A stretch of DNA of 64,000 nt from Roseburia sp. AM59-24XD (GTDB taxonomy: Bacteria; Bacillota; Clostridia; Lachnospirales; Lachnospiraceae), in the NCBI RefSeq assembly GCF_003478445.1, contig NZ_QUET01000005.1, positions 1 through 64,000 of the forward strand, written 5' to 3'. Shown one piece after another: positions 41,306-51,149 of the stretch; the stretch's first letter is position 1; every line of letters starts with the position of its first letter. The position numbers were made by a program, and so were the translations under genes. Under the pieces are notes generated by a model. That model was given only the letters and a program-made list of their open reading frames with translations, was not told the DNA's origin and did no database searches.

Positions 41306-42178
41306 ATGGCTCCGGACATTCGATTTCCCCATTTAGGGATAGAGATTGCGTCATTGGGGAAGGGAATCACCATTGGCGGATTTACGATTGCGTTTTATGG
41401 TATGATCATTGCATTTGGTATGGTCATGGGATATTTGATGACGGCATTTCAGGCGAAGCGTACCGGGCAGGAACCGGATCTGTATCTGGATCTTGCACTG
41501 TGGGATATCGTATTTGCCGTGATTGGCGCAAGAATTTATTATGTTATATTCACTTGGGATTACTACAAGGATAATTTATTGCAGATATTTAACACCCGTG
41601 GCGGCGGTCTTGCTATTTACGGAGGAGTGATCGCCGGTGTGATCACAACGATCATTTTTGGTAAAGTGCGGAAACAGAACTTCTTTCAGCTTCTGGATAC
41701 CGCCTGCATTGGTCTGATCACAGGGCAGATCATTGGCCGCTGGGGCAATTTCTGTAACAGAGAAGCGTTTGGCGGTTATACCAATGGCTTATTTGCAATG
41801 CAGCTCAAGCAGAGCGATGTGGCAGCCTCCAATCTGACGCACAGTGTTTTAAAGCATGCTGTTGAGATTGATGGAACCAGATATATTCAGGTGCATCCGA
41901 CATTTCTTTACGAGTCGCTTTGGAACATCGGTGTGTTGATCATATTGCTGCTTTTTACCAAGCATCGCAAATATAATGGTCAGATTTTTTTGATCTATCT
42001 GTTAGGCTATGGTCTTGGCAGAGCGTGGATTGAGGGATTGCGGACGGATCAGCTGATCTTTTTTGGGACGGGAGTCGCCGTGTCTCAGGTTCTTTCCGGG
42101 GGGCTGGTTGTGGCATCTGCAGCGATCTTGATCTACCGGTTTGTGAAAGACAGACAGAAAGTAAAAAGCGTACAGTAG
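41306..42178 (+). CDS. lgt: Prolipoprotein diacylglyceryl transferase
   Basis: 290 residues with AAAGGAAAAC upstream. Seven transmembrane segments are visible. The family signature GRWGNFCNREAFG (residues ~145-157) and HPTFLYESLWN are intact, as is GLGRAWIEGLRTD. It attaches the diacylglyceryl group of phosphatidylglycerol to the lipobox Cys of prolipoproteins. It is separated from ychF by 90 bp, with no strong terminator between. Confidence 0.95.
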   Translation: MAPDIRFPHLGIEIASLGKGITIGGFTIAFYGMIIAFGMVMGYLMTAFQAKRTGQEPDLYLDLALWDIVFAVIGARIYYVIFTWDYYKDNLLQIFNTRGGGLAIYGGVIAGVITTIIFGKVRKQNFFQLLDTACIGLITGQIIGRWGNFCNREAFGGYTNGLFAMQLKQSDVAASNLTHSVLKHAVEIDGTRYIQVHPTFLYESLWNIGVLIILLLFTKHRKYNGQIFLIYLLGYGLGRAWIEGLRTDQLIFFGTGVAVSQVLSGGLVVASAAILIYRFVKDRQKVKSVQ

Positions 42179-42260
42179 AACTTCTTTGAATATAATCAGA
42201 TAAGTATAAAATTCGATGAGTGAAAGATCGAAACATTTTCAATCAAGAAAGGGAAAATGA

Positions 42261-42300
42261 AAAAGAGAGAAACATGTGAAATTTCATGTTTCTCTCTTTT
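42261..42300. terminator. Bidirectional terminator between lgt and the ABC-F gene
   Basis: AAAAGAGAGAAACATG (42261-42276) and CATGTTTCTCTCTTTT (42285-42300) form a perfect 16-bp inverted repeat. T-runs occur on both strands, so it can end the two convergent transcripts. Confidence 0.9.
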
Positions 42301-42350
42301 AGACTATAATAAATATTCTGTTTTAATGTATAGAAAAATGTCTATCCAAA

Positions 42351-43982
42351 TTAATCCTCATCCTCATTCTGTACGGATAAAAGCTGTCTCTTACGAGCCA
42401 TTTCATCGCTGTCAAGATACTCGTCATAGGTAGAGATCTTGTCGATCAGACCGCCCGGAGTAATCTCCATGATACGGTTGGCGATCGTCTGGATGAACTG
42501 GTGATCCTGTGAAGTGAAAAGTACAACACCGGGGAACTTGATCAGTCCGTTGTTCAGAGCGGTAATGGATTCCATGTCCAGATGGTTTGTAGGCTCATCC
42601 ATGATCAAAATATTTGATGCAAGGATCATCATCTTGGAAAGCATAACGCGGACACGCTCACCACCGGAAAGAACATTCACCTTCTTGACACCATCTTCAC
42701 CTGGGAAAAGCATACGTCCCAGGAAACCGCGGACATAAGTCGGATCCTTCTCCGGAGAGAATGGCATCAGCCAGTCAACGATCGTATCATCACTGGCGAA
42801 AAGCTCTGTGTTATCCTTCGGAAAGTAAGAAAAGCTTGTCGTTACGCCCCATTTATAAGAACCCTCGTCCGGCTCCATCTCGCCGGAAAGAATCTGGAAC
42901 AGTGTTGTTGCGGCAATCGTATTGCTTCCGACAAAAGCAACCTTATCCTCGCGTCCGATAATGAAAGAAATATCATCAAGAACCTTAACGCCGTCAATTG
43001 TCTTGGACAAATGCTCTACGGTAAGCACTTCGTTTCCAATCTCACGCTCCGGACGGAAATCAATATATGGATACTTACGGCTGGATGGCTTCATGTCATC
43101 AAGCTCGATCTTCTCCAAAGCACGCTTTCTGGAGGTTGCCTGCTTGGACTTGGAAGCATTGGCACTGAATCGCTGGATAAATTCCTGCAGCTCCTTGATC
43201 TTTTCTTCCTTCTTCTTGTTGGCTTCCTTCATCTGCTTGATCATCAACTGGCTTGACTCGTACCAGAAATCATAGTTGCCGGCATAAAGCTGAATCTTCG
43301 CATAATCAATATCGGCAATGTGTGTGCAGACCTTATTCAGGAAATAACGGTCATGGGAAACAACGATGACTGTGTTGTCAAATTCAATCAGGAAATCCTC
43401 CAGCCAGCGGATCGCTTCCAGATCCAAATGGTTCGTCGGCTCATCGAGAAGCAGAATGTCCGGATTACCAAACAATGCCTGCGCAAGCAGGATCTTTACC
43501 TTCTCATTGGCAGGAAGCTCGCTCATCATCATAGAATGTGTCTCGGTCGGAACGCCAAGACCATTCAGAAGCGTAGCAGCATCAGACTCAGCCTCCCAGC
43601 CGTTCATATTTGCAAACTCTTCCTCAAGCTCTGCGGCGCGGATACCGTCTTCATCAGAGAAATCCGGCTTTGCGTAGATGGCATCCTTCTCCTTCATGAT
43701 CTGATACAGACGCTCATTTCCCATAATAACCGCATCCAGAACAGAATACGCATCATACTGGAAGTGATCCTGCTTCAGGAAAGAAAGACGCTGCCCCGGT
43801 GTGATAATGACATCACCCTTCGTCGGTTCGATCTCGCCGTTTAAGATCTTTAAGAAGGTAGACTTTCCGGCACCGTTCGCACCGATCAGTCCATAACAGT
43901 TCCCCTCGGTAAACTTAATATTTACATCCTCAAAAAGGGCTTTTTTGCCAAGACGTAATGTGACATTGCTTGCTTGTATCAT
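42351..43982 (-). CDS. ABC-F subfamily ATPase (YbiT-like)
   Basis: 543 residues; GGAGGATTTCG precedes the ATG. Two ABC cassettes: Walker A GANGAGKST (residues ~34-42) with Walker B LLLDEPTNHLD (~180), and a second cassette with VAFVGSNTIAATT in place of a perfect Walker A, plus Walker B ILIMDEPTNHLD. The inter-domain linker is rich in Lys/Glu (PtIM region). No transmembrane parts, so it acts on the ribosome. The degenerate second Walker A (SNTIAATT) is a feature of YbiT-like members. Confidence 0.9.
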   Translation of the reverse strand: MIQASNVTLRLGKKALFEDVNIKFTEGNCYGLIGANGAGKSTFLKILNGEIEPTKGDVIITPGQRLSFLKQDHFQYDAYSVLDAVIMGNERLYQIMKEKDAIYAKPDFSDEDGIRAAELEEEFANMNGWEAESDAATLLNGLGVPTETHSMMMSELPANEKVKILLAQALFGNPDILLLDEPTNHLDLEAIRWLEDFLIEFDNTVIVVSHDRYFLNKVCTHIADIDYAKIQLYAGNYDFWYESSQLMIKQMKEANKKKEEKIKELQEFIQRFSANASKSKQATSRKRALEKIELDDMKPSSRKYPYIDFRPEREIGNEVLTVEHLSKTIDGVKVLDDISFIIGREDKVAFVGSNTIAATTLFQILSGEMEPDEGSYKWGVTTSFSYFPKDNTELFASDDTIVDWLMPFSPEKDPTYVRGFLGRMLFPGEDGVKKVNVLSGGERVRVMLSKMMILASNILIMDEPTNHLDMESITALNNGLIKFPGVVLFTSQDHQFIQTIANRIMEITPGGLIDKISTYDEYLDSDEMARKRQLLSVQNEDED

Positions 43983-44034
43983 CGAAATCCTCCATTCATG
44001 CTCAAAATCATTAAGTACATATTATATATGTATT

Positions 44035-44047
44035 CCTTATAATAAGG
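44035..44047. promoter_or_regulatory. 13-bp palindrome upstream of the ABC-F gene
   Basis: CCTTATAATAAGG is perfectly symmetrical and lies about 50 bp before the ABC-F start, next to a TATAAT-like box on the minus strand (plus 44011-44030 region). Possible operator. The rest of 43,983-44,279 shows nothing else clear. Confidence 0.35.
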
Positions 44048-44296
44048 CATACACCTTTCTATTTTACAGAAAACTGGCGAATTTGCAAGGGGGAAATCCA
44101 ATAAATATATGGCATATCCGGCGGAAAATATTGCCGATATCCGATGGAACAGGATATTGCATTCACGATACAGCGATGCTATTATTAAGATGTGATACGT
44201 GAATAAATCCTGAAATTTACTGTTGACAAGATATCAGAGGCCATATATCCAAAGAAAAGAGAGGTAGAGGATTGGCAATCAGATATCATATATTAT

Positions 44297-44494
44297 ATGA
44301 ACGAAGTTGCTCTTGTCACATTCAGTTATTTTGATGTGGGAAGCGGAAATGGAAGTGATCCGGAACCGGAGCGTTTTTATCATGGCTTTGTGCTTGGACT
44401 TATTGCAGAGCGTGCCGGCATCTATGAGATACGTTCCAATCGGGAGAGCGGATCCGTCACTATGGATTTGTCTTTGAAGGGAAGAAGGTTTTGA
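44297..44494 (+). pseudogene. Fragment of an AAA-ATPase/PD-(D/E)XK nuclease family protein
   Basis: A 65-codon frame contains PEPERFYHGFVLGLIAERAG and YEIRSNRESGS, which match the C-terminal region of the AAA-like/PD-(D/E)XK (DUF1703-type) family common in Clostridia. Those proteins are usually about 500-600 residues. The sequence before and after the fragment is not in frame with the rest of the family, so only a remnant is left. Confidence 0.6.
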
Positions 44495-44520
44495 TCGGAC
44501 AGGGAAAGCCGGAGGGATGA

Positions 44521-44757
44521 TTGACGCTCGGGATCCATAGCTCACTCAAATTATTTTGGCAGGGCTGTTTTGGTAGCATAAAGACAACACTTGATTTTAT
44601 TAGAAAGCATGTATATGCTAATTTTGAGAAAGATATTTTGGAGAGATGCCTGCGAAAGCGAAGTAAAGGTAGATGGGACAGCCTACTTCCTGATTGGGGG
44701 CAAATAATAGCCATAGAAAATTGTTCGGTGTATTCCGATCCGCTGTCCATTATATGA
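44521..44757 (+). CDS. Doubtful small gene, 78 residues
   Basis: TTG start, no good ribosome binding site. The frame ends directly before a terminator. Contains IKTTLDFIRKHVYANFEKDI. No family recognised. It may be another gene remnant. Confidence 0.25.
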   Translation: MTLGIHSSLKLFWQGCFGSIKTTLDFIRKHVYANFEKDILERCLRKRSKGRWDSLLPDWGQIIAIENCSVYSDPLSII

Positions 44758-44763
44758 AATTTT

Positions 44764-44790
44764 GCGTCTGTTATACAGCAGACGCTTTTT
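44764..44790 (+). terminator. Intrinsic terminator
   Basis: GCGTCTG (44764-44770), 8-base loop, CAGACGC (44779-44785) and TTTTT. It ends whatever transcript comes through the remnant region. Confidence 0.85.
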
Positions 44791-44854
44791 ATTCATATAT
44801 GGAAAGAGAGTTAGGCTTTGAATTGGATTTAATGCGAGTTTTTCGGAAAATATA

Positions 44855-44883
44855 TTGACAGTATATTACGATACGAATAAAAT
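44855..44883 (+). promoter_or_regulatory. Sigma-A-type promoter before the truncated membrane gene
   Basis: TTGACA (44855-44860), 17-bp spacer, TAAAAT (44878-44883). It lies about 105 bp before the ATG at 44987. Confidence 0.7.
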
Positions 44884-44986
44884 AAAATGTAGGGACTATA
44901 AAAGACACGAAAAGGAAAGGCATTTCACTTTTAATAAATGCCTTGAATTACTACATAATTTAAGATAAGTAAAATGGTGGGAGAAA

Positions 44987-45724
44987 ATGAAAGATTTATT
45001 TATAAAAGCGAAAAATACATTACGTGATAATCGAATTTTTGAGCGTTTTTTTATTGGTGCAACTATCTGTTGTTTTATTACATGGCTGATATTACTGTTA
45101 AAAGAGGGGACTACAAGTGAACAGTTTAAAGTCTTTTTTGAATCGACAAATGATTTATTTGCTGATATGACGAATGTAGTGGGATGGACATCACAAAGAG
45201 ATGTCTATAATAACGCTATGTATACGCCGGTGGGTGACAAACCGTATCCTGCATTAAATTATTTGATCGTGTATTTCTTTTCACGCACAATAGATATGAA
45301 GCCATATCTGGAAAATGAGTTCTTTCTGAACATATATTGGAATCCACGTTTTATGATAATCTATCTGTTATTTGTTATATTCACTTTAGTGGCATTTTAT
45401 CAGGTGGTACAGCAAGCTAAAACGGGTTCAGGAAAAGTAAGAGCTTTTATGGCAATGGTAGTTTTGTTTTCCTCACCAATGATCTATACAGTCGAGCGAG
45501 GAAATTTTGTGCTTCATTCAATGATATGTGTATTCATTTTCTTACTGTACTATGATAGTCCGGATAAATGGAAACGCGAGTTGGCTTTAATCTGTCTGGC
45601 GATTGCAACGGCATTGAAGGTTACACCAGCATTGTTAGGAATTTTGCTATTATATGATAAAAAATGGAAAGAAGTTCTTCATATTATCATACTGATGCGA
45701 GTAATAAAAGTCGGATTAGGGTGA
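44987..45724 (+). pseudogene. Truncated membrane protein, GT87/DUF2029-like
   Basis: 245 residues, with GTGGGAG upstream. TM segments are seen at about residues 22-40, 85-100, 120-138, 155-190 and 200-226. The sequence ALNYLIVYFFSR and VERGNFVLHSMICVF resembles the mannosyltransferase family GT87 (DUF2029), normally about 400 residues. The frame ends abruptly at a short alien tail (MRVIKVGLG). From 45,687 on, the DNA encodes a reversed gene start, so the C-terminal half was lost by a rearrangement. Confidence 0.6.
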
Positions 45725-45821
45725 ACAGAACAGCGGGAATAGCACCGGAAATGATATACGGAATGAGAAATTTTAATTGAGTAAAATTTCTTTCTTTATG
45801 TGATAATGTTTTTACGTTCAT
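45687..45821 (-). pseudogene. 5' fragment of a membrane protein gene, 44 residues
   Basis: Minus-strand ATG at 45821 with a strong AGGAGG upstream. It begins MNVKTLSHKERNFTQLKF and enters a hydrophobic segment (LIPYIISGAIPAVLFTLIRL), but stops after 44 residues at the junction with the truncated plus-strand gene. It lies 52 bp after the large YfhO-like gene in the same direction and was probably once the next gene of that operon. Confidence 0.5.
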
Positions 45822-45873
45822 GTCGAATGATCCTCCTATGGAAAATGTGAAAAGTGTTACTATAAATGTTGAG

Positions 45874-48800
45874 TTATTTTCTGCGTTTTTTTCTATAAAT
45901 ACTAGGAACTACATACAATATACAACATAGCAGCCAAAAACACAAAGTAATAATCTGGCACTCCTTCAGATATTGTGGGATAAACTTCAATGTGATCTTG
46001 TGTTTGCCGGCAGGAGTAGGAATGACAAGATTAGAGTTGTATGGATTGAGTGTTTTGACTTCTTTTCCGTCAACATATGCATGCCAGTTTTTACTATAGC
46101 CAAGACTGAGTGTGGTATATCCAGCTTTCTGATAATTAGTGAATCCTGTAATAGTATCATTTTCTATTTTGACATTGGTGAGTTCATTTTTTCGAATCGT
46201 AGTTAATAATTCTTGAGCAATGTCATCGTGGTAGAGAAGAATATCAAGTTTATTTGAGGTAAATAGATTATCTCCGGGAAGACCAATAGTAATTTGGTTA
46301 TTTCCTTTTTCCAATTTACCCAGAGCCACTTGGTAGGATGGATATAAATAGTATGAACCATCAGAAGGTGCTGTATAATTGATGTGTACTTTGATTTGAG
46401 TAGATGCAGGGAGTGACAGAGGAAGACTATTAAATAAATCAATAGCCTCCTGGCGTGAAAGTACATTATTTGCAGCATCTGTATAATAATATGAATTTGG
46501 TGTTGATGGATTTTCTGTGTAGGAGATACTATCGTTCTCATATACCGTTTTTCCATTTGGTAATAATTGTGAAGCAATCTGATTATAATATATAGGGTTG
46601 GCAAAATAAGCCATATCAGAAGAATGGCCTTCAGATGGCAGATAATATCCAAGACTCACAGTGTTTTTTGTTTTAAAAATATAATAGTTTTGCCAACTTC
46701 CCAGATATTTGTACTGGTATAAGTCCAAAACGGGGTGATTCGTTGTAATCGGGAGAAATAAATACTGGCAATTAGCAAGAGCTATATTTAAAGGGGTGGA
46801 TGGATATTCGGTAATCATGCTGTTAACAGTAGTGCTAAAGCCGTTAAAGTAATGTAAATACAATTGTGTTTGACTTATACATGTCCCAAATCCGGCAAGG
46901 CATCCGGTGTTATAATATTGACCAAAATTGTACAAACGATTTCCGGTGACAGTAATACGATAATAGGTATTTTTTGGATCCAGTGTTTGATTGATTGTTT
47001 TACTAATTTTGGTGTAGTTACCGAGTAAATGAATGGTGCCAGAGCCCCAATTTGTTGATGTATAGAGAGCATTAGAACTTATCTCAATTAAGGCGATAAA
47101 GAGGATGTAATAGTAAAATTTGCGAGTATTTCCAGTGCGCTGTTTGCGATAAATAAAGAGGATAAAACAATAAATTAATACAAAAATCAACGTACTGATT
47201 AATGCCAGAGTAATGCGCTCGGTAGTAAAAGTATAACAGAGGATGATAAATACAACAGTGGATAAAATAATTCGCTGTAATTGTAAACTAGAAAAATCAG
47301 GCAGCAACAATAGACCTTCATAAGCGAGTTGAGCTAATAGGAAGGTAAGGAGAAAGACATATCGGTTTGGACAATTGGATTGATAATGCATTCCGTTCCA
47401 AAGATAAGAAAGGATTTGTTCGTTAAAACTAACCAATAAGAGAACAATTGGTAAAAGATAGCGTAGTTTGTCAGATATGCTTTCCTGTTTGTAAACAAAA
47501 TAAATACCGACAAGAATAAGGGTAATAATGCCGCAATAGAGACAAATATTGGAAGAATCTGCACTGGCGGCTTTTGCTGGTGTATAAAGTAAAAGCTTAC
47601 CCCATTGTTTCCAAAAGCTTCCGAAGAATCCGAAAACCGGAAACGAACTATCTGAGTCTGTATAACCACTAGAGTGATAAGAAGCTAAGGTTCGATAGAC
47701 AGTCAAAAAGCCACATCCTCCAGCTAAAAGAGAGGCATAAGTGAAACGAATGCCCTTTTTGAAGAAATCTTTAATATGAGTAAATTTATAAGTAAAGAAG
47801 TTAATGACTAAATAGATGCAAACAAACATAGCAAGCTGCAACTCCAAAAAGATGATTGCACCAAGTAATACTGTATAGAGAATCCAATGTCCTGTAAGCA
47901 TTAAACGATCCATTGCAAGCATGACAAGGGGGAATAACATAAGTACTAAATACCAGGTTGGATATTCATGAACAGCCAGTGAATATGCACATAGAGCATA
48001 TATAACAGCTGGAAGCAACAGTCGGAAGTCTTGTGATGATGCGGCATTACATTTTAAACGATGGGTCATATAAATAGTCATATTTAATCCACAGAATCCT
48101 ATCCCCAAGGCAATTAGAAGTTCTATGGTAGGAACGATCATAGATAATGGGATAAAATGGTAGATTTTTGATAATAAATGTATAGTATATGATAAAGATA
48201 AATCAGAACCATAGCCGATGTTCATTGATAAAAATGTATTATTAGAATCGTATTTATAATAATTATCCAATATTGTTGGGATGCTGCTCCAAATGCCATC
48301 TTGTCCAAAAAGAGTATTTGATCCAAAGAAGCCAGCATCGTTGATAACCATTGCAATAATATATATTATAAATGGTATTAGAAAAGAAAATATGTAGATT
48401 CGTTTGTAGCAAATATAGTTGCCAAGATGTATTGCAAGAGGACAATTATTAGCCTTGTTATGGTATATATTTAGAACATGCCATATGTTTTCTTTGTTAT
48501 CATAACAGCATAAAATCATTAAAATCATTAGTGAGAAGATACTGATACCAATACCTACATAATCATACATTAAATAGGACGGAGTAGATTTGTCAGTAGT
48601 GTGAGATTTCAAATAGTTGGTGACATTTTTGTAGACAGAATTATCCTGTTCATAAAACAATATAGTGAAATTGACTGTTTTAGATTTTGGAGTATCAATC
48701 AACAAATAATCGGTAGTTGTTCCAGAAAAAAAATCTGAATTTAATCGTAAAAGATTTCCAGAAACGTTGTCAAATTGGTATAAGATTGTATTTTTCTTAA

Positions 48801-50436
48801 AAGAAGTTGAATTGACCTTAAATGGAACAAGACCATTGGAAAGGGAAGAACCGTTGGCCGAAGAAATATTGTATAGGTCATTACTTTCTTTGACAATAGT
48901 ATATTTATTTGAAGGGGAAAATTTCAGAGAAACGGTTTGTTTCTTGAATAATGTACCGCTAATGCCCAGCTTTTTACATATGCCATTGATTTCTTGGAAT
49001 ATATCAGGAAAAGGAGTGTTGCAGTATTTCTCTTTCTCATTATCGCTTAAAGTAGCAAGGGATAATAAAGTAGATAAATTTTCTGTGACGCTATCATCGC
49101 TATAATTTTTGACAAACTTATTATATTTGGATACGGATGAATCTGTGGAAGTAGATTTCACAGGGGTGTTTTTGGAAGAGTGTTCATGAAATGCAAAAAG
49201 GGCATTTGTGGACGAATTAGAAGGACAGTATGATATGTTTGTAGTGATATACCCTGCAATAAATAATTCTATCGTTGTAAACACTAGTAAACAAAAACGA
49301 TAAGACGTTTTATGGTTGTATTTACAAAGGAAAATAATATAACTAATAAAAAAGAGTAACTGAAAAATAAATGCTTCAGAAGGAAAATCGTGAGCACTCC
49401 AAAGAAATATGATGATTGAAAGGGATAAAAAAGAAAAACCACTAAGCAGTATTTCGCGATTAGTTATTTTCTCGATGTGTTGCAGTGCTCGCATGCCAAC
49501 ATACAGTATCCAGAAAATCAGGAAAAATGATATTGCATATGTGGAGCGATATGATGTGTGAAAGAAATTAAACACATACTGTACGGGCGAAAATTCAAGT
49601 ATTGCGACTATTATCAGCGTGTTAATACAAGAAATAGATTTTTGACGAAATGTAATTTCCTTTTGAAAAAAGAATAATAAAAATATAATTAAAGGAAGGA
49701 TACCAAAATAGAGATCTACCCGTGTTGATGCACCGCTAATAGTTCGTGATGCAGAAGCTCCGAGAAGAAAACGACTGAGAAAAACGATTGGTGCATATGA
49801 AAGGGAAAAACCAGTGTAAGTATAATCCTGATGATCTGCAAAATATGGAGCAAGATAAAATACAATACGAGCAGCGGCGAGACCAAAAGAGAATATAAAT
49901 ATAAATAAGAGCTTTATAAAATCTCCAAAATGACAATTATGAAGTTCAATTTGCCACAGTAATGCAAGAATTAGTAATAAAAGAGCTGCGGTAATACCAG
50001 TTTGGGGTTCAATATACATCATTACAGTACAGGCAATCACAAATGGAATTATTTTATTTTCAACCATCATAAGTTCAAAGCAGTAAAAAATAATAGGAAA
50101 TACAGCATACAGAAGAAGAGATTCAACGGAAGTTTCTTGCAGAAGTGCGTAAGAGCAGAAACTATATGCGAACGAAAAAAGATATGCGAATGTTTTTTGA
50201 GATAATGAAATTGTACGAGAGTGTTGAATAAAATAAAAAAAAGTGCCACTTGCAAGAATGATGAATGGTAAGGAACGCAAAGAAAGTAAACCGGGAATGC
50301 ATTTTTGGCTTGTGAAAAAATATATTCCCTGAAGAAGTAAAAAAAGAATGGTTGGTATTATAGAGACGATAAAATAGTCAGATGAAAATATGAAAAAATG
50401 TGACAGATTTAATGGTTTTTGGGTTTTAGTGTTCAT
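45874..50436 (-). CDS. Very large YfhO-like membrane protein with two tandem units
   Basis: 1520 residues with GGAGGAAAC upstream. About 25 transmembrane segments in two blocks. The first block (~1-640) contains ARIVFYLAPYF and TRVDLYFGILPLIIF, followed by a soluble segment. The second (~680-1520) repeats the same arrangement (GYGSDLSLSYTIHLLSK, NICLYCGIITLILVGIYF) and ends with the YfhO C-terminal beta domain (NWHAYVDGKEVKTLNPYNSN). YfhO proteins are GT-C-type enzymes linked to glycosylation of lipoteichoic or wall polymers. The usual size is about 850 residues, so this looks like a duplication or fusion. Confidence 0.8.
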   Translation of the reverse strand: MNTKTQKPLNLSHFFIFSSDYFIVSIIPTILFLLLQGIYFFTSQKCIPGLLSLRSLPFIILASGTFFYFIQHSRTISLSQKTFAYLFSFAYSFCSYALLQETSVESLLLYAVFPIIFYCFELMMVENKIIPFVIACTVMMYIEPQTGITAALLLLILALLWQIELHNCHFGDFIKLLFIFIFSFGLAAARIVFYLAPYFADHQDYTYTGFSLSYAPIVFLSRFLLGASASRTISGASTRVDLYFGILPLIIFLLFFFQKEITFRQKSISCINTLIIVAILEFSPVQYVFNFFHTSYRSTYAISFFLIFWILYVGMRALQHIEKITNREILLSGFSFLSLSIIIFLWSAHDFPSEAFIFQLLFFISYIIFLCKYNHKTSYRFCLLVFTTIELFIAGYITTNISYCPSNSSTNALFAFHEHSSKNTPVKSTSTDSSVSKYNKFVKNYSDDSVTENLSTLLSLATLSDNEKEKYCNTPFPDIFQEINGICKKLGISGTLFKKQTVSLKFSPSNKYTIVKESNDLYNISSANGSSLSNGLVPFKVNSTSFKKNTILYQFDNVSGNLLRLNSDFFSGTTTDYLLIDTPKSKTVNFTILFYEQDNSVYKNVTNYLKSHTTDKSTPSYLMYDYVGIGISIFSLMILMILCCYDNKENIWHVLNIYHNKANNCPLAIHLGNYICYKRIYIFSFLIPFIIYIIAMVINDAGFFGSNTLFGQDGIWSSIPTILDNYYKYDSNNTFLSMNIGYGSDLSLSYTIHLLSKIYHFIPLSMIVPTIELLIALGIGFCGLNMTIYMTHRLKCNAASSQDFRLLLPAVIYALCAYSLAVHEYPTWYLVLMLFPLVMLAMDRLMLTGHWILYTVLLGAIIFLELQLAMFVCIYLVINFFTYKFTHIKDFFKKGIRFTYASLLAGGCGFLTVYRTLASYHSSGYTDSDSSFPVFGFFGSFWKQWGKLLLYTPAKAASADSSNICLYCGIITLILVGIYFVYKQESISDKLRYLLPIVLLLVSFNEQILSYLWNGMHYQSNCPNRYVFLLTFLLAQLAYEGLLLLPDFSSLQLQRIILSTVVFIILCYTFTTERITLALISTLIFVLIYCFILFIYRKQRTGNTRKFYYYILFIALIEISSNALYTSTNWGSGTIHLLGNYTKISKTINQTLDPKNTYYRITVTGNRLYNFGQYYNTGCLAGFGTCISQTQLYLHYFNGFSTTVNSMITEYPSTPLNIALANCQYLFLPITTNHPVLDLYQYKYLGSWQNYYIFKTKNTVSLGYYLPSEGHSSDMAYFANPIYYNQIASQLLPNGKTVYENDSISYTENPSTPNSYYYTDAANNVLSRQEAIDLFNSLPLSLPASTQIKVHINYTAPSDGSYYLYPSYQVALGKLEKGNNQITIGLPGDNLFTSNKLDILLYHDDIAQELLTTIRKNELTNVKIENDTITGFTNYQKAGYTTLSLGYSKNWHAYVDGKEVKTLNPYNSNLVIPTPAGKHKITLKFIPQYLKECQIITLCFWLLCCILYVVPSIYRKKRRK

Positions 50437-50639
50437 TATATGTTTCCTCCATAATTAAAAAAATACCATACGTAAAATAGTAATAACTTTTGATTTCTTT
50501 GAAAGTTATTATCAAATCCTTATCCATTTTATTAAAAACATGGAAAGTTTTGGACTTAATTGTATCATTTTGGAAAGACAGATTCAAGTTTTACGAATCA
50601 TAGAAACGTCAATGATTGTTATTAAATGTAATAATTTTT

Positions 50640-50669
50640 TTGACACTCTCCCAGAAAATGTAGTACAAT
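50640..50669 (+). promoter_or_regulatory. Sigma-A-type promoter for the GH13-like gene
   Basis: TTGACA (50640-50645), 18-bp spacer, TACAAT (50664-50669), 54 bp before the start codon. The rest of 50,437-50,640 is AT-rich with no other clear feature. Confidence 0.75.
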
Positions 50670-50723
50670 AAAATATACGAACGCTGTGACATACAGCAAA
50701 ACAACTGGGAAGGCTGGAGATAC

Positions 50724-51149
50724 ATGGACAAGACAGAGAAATTGTTTCAATATAAACCGGGAGATAACCTGCCTTTTGGCGTAACGAAGGTGGCTGATGG
50801 AGTTCAGTTTGCCGTTTCAATTCCGCATGGCAGGGAATGTTACCTGAACTTATACCGGACAGGACAGAAGCGTCCGGCGTGCCGGATTCATCTGACGAGA
50901 GAATTTCGGCGCGGATGTGTATACTTTGTAAAGATTACAGGTTGTCCGGAAATACAGAATGATAAAAGTGTAGCTGATATACTATCTCAGGGATATGAGT
51001 ATATGTATGAGGTAGACGGTAAGGAGTTTGTTGATCCCTATGCGGCGGTGATCCACGGAAGAGAGCGTTGGGGTAAACGTGTTGGCAAGGCATGTGCCGC
51101 GGAGGAATCAGTCTCGAGGAATTTGACTGGAAGGATGACAGTCCTTTAG
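50724..51149 (+). pseudogene. GH13 glycogen-debranching-like protein, N-terminal part (frameshifted)
   Basis: 141 codons. Residues ~10-110 form a CBM48/E-set-like N-terminal domain (FGVTKVADGVQFAVSIPHGR, YMYEVDGKEFVDPYAAVIHG). At about residue 128 the frame departs from the family; the catalytic part continues in the -1 frame. A single missing base near 51,110 would join the two parts. Confidence 0.75.

Noticed and set aside
43366..43844. Long open frames on the plus strand inside the ABC-F gene
   Set aside because: They are antisense shadows of a well-conserved minus-strand gene.
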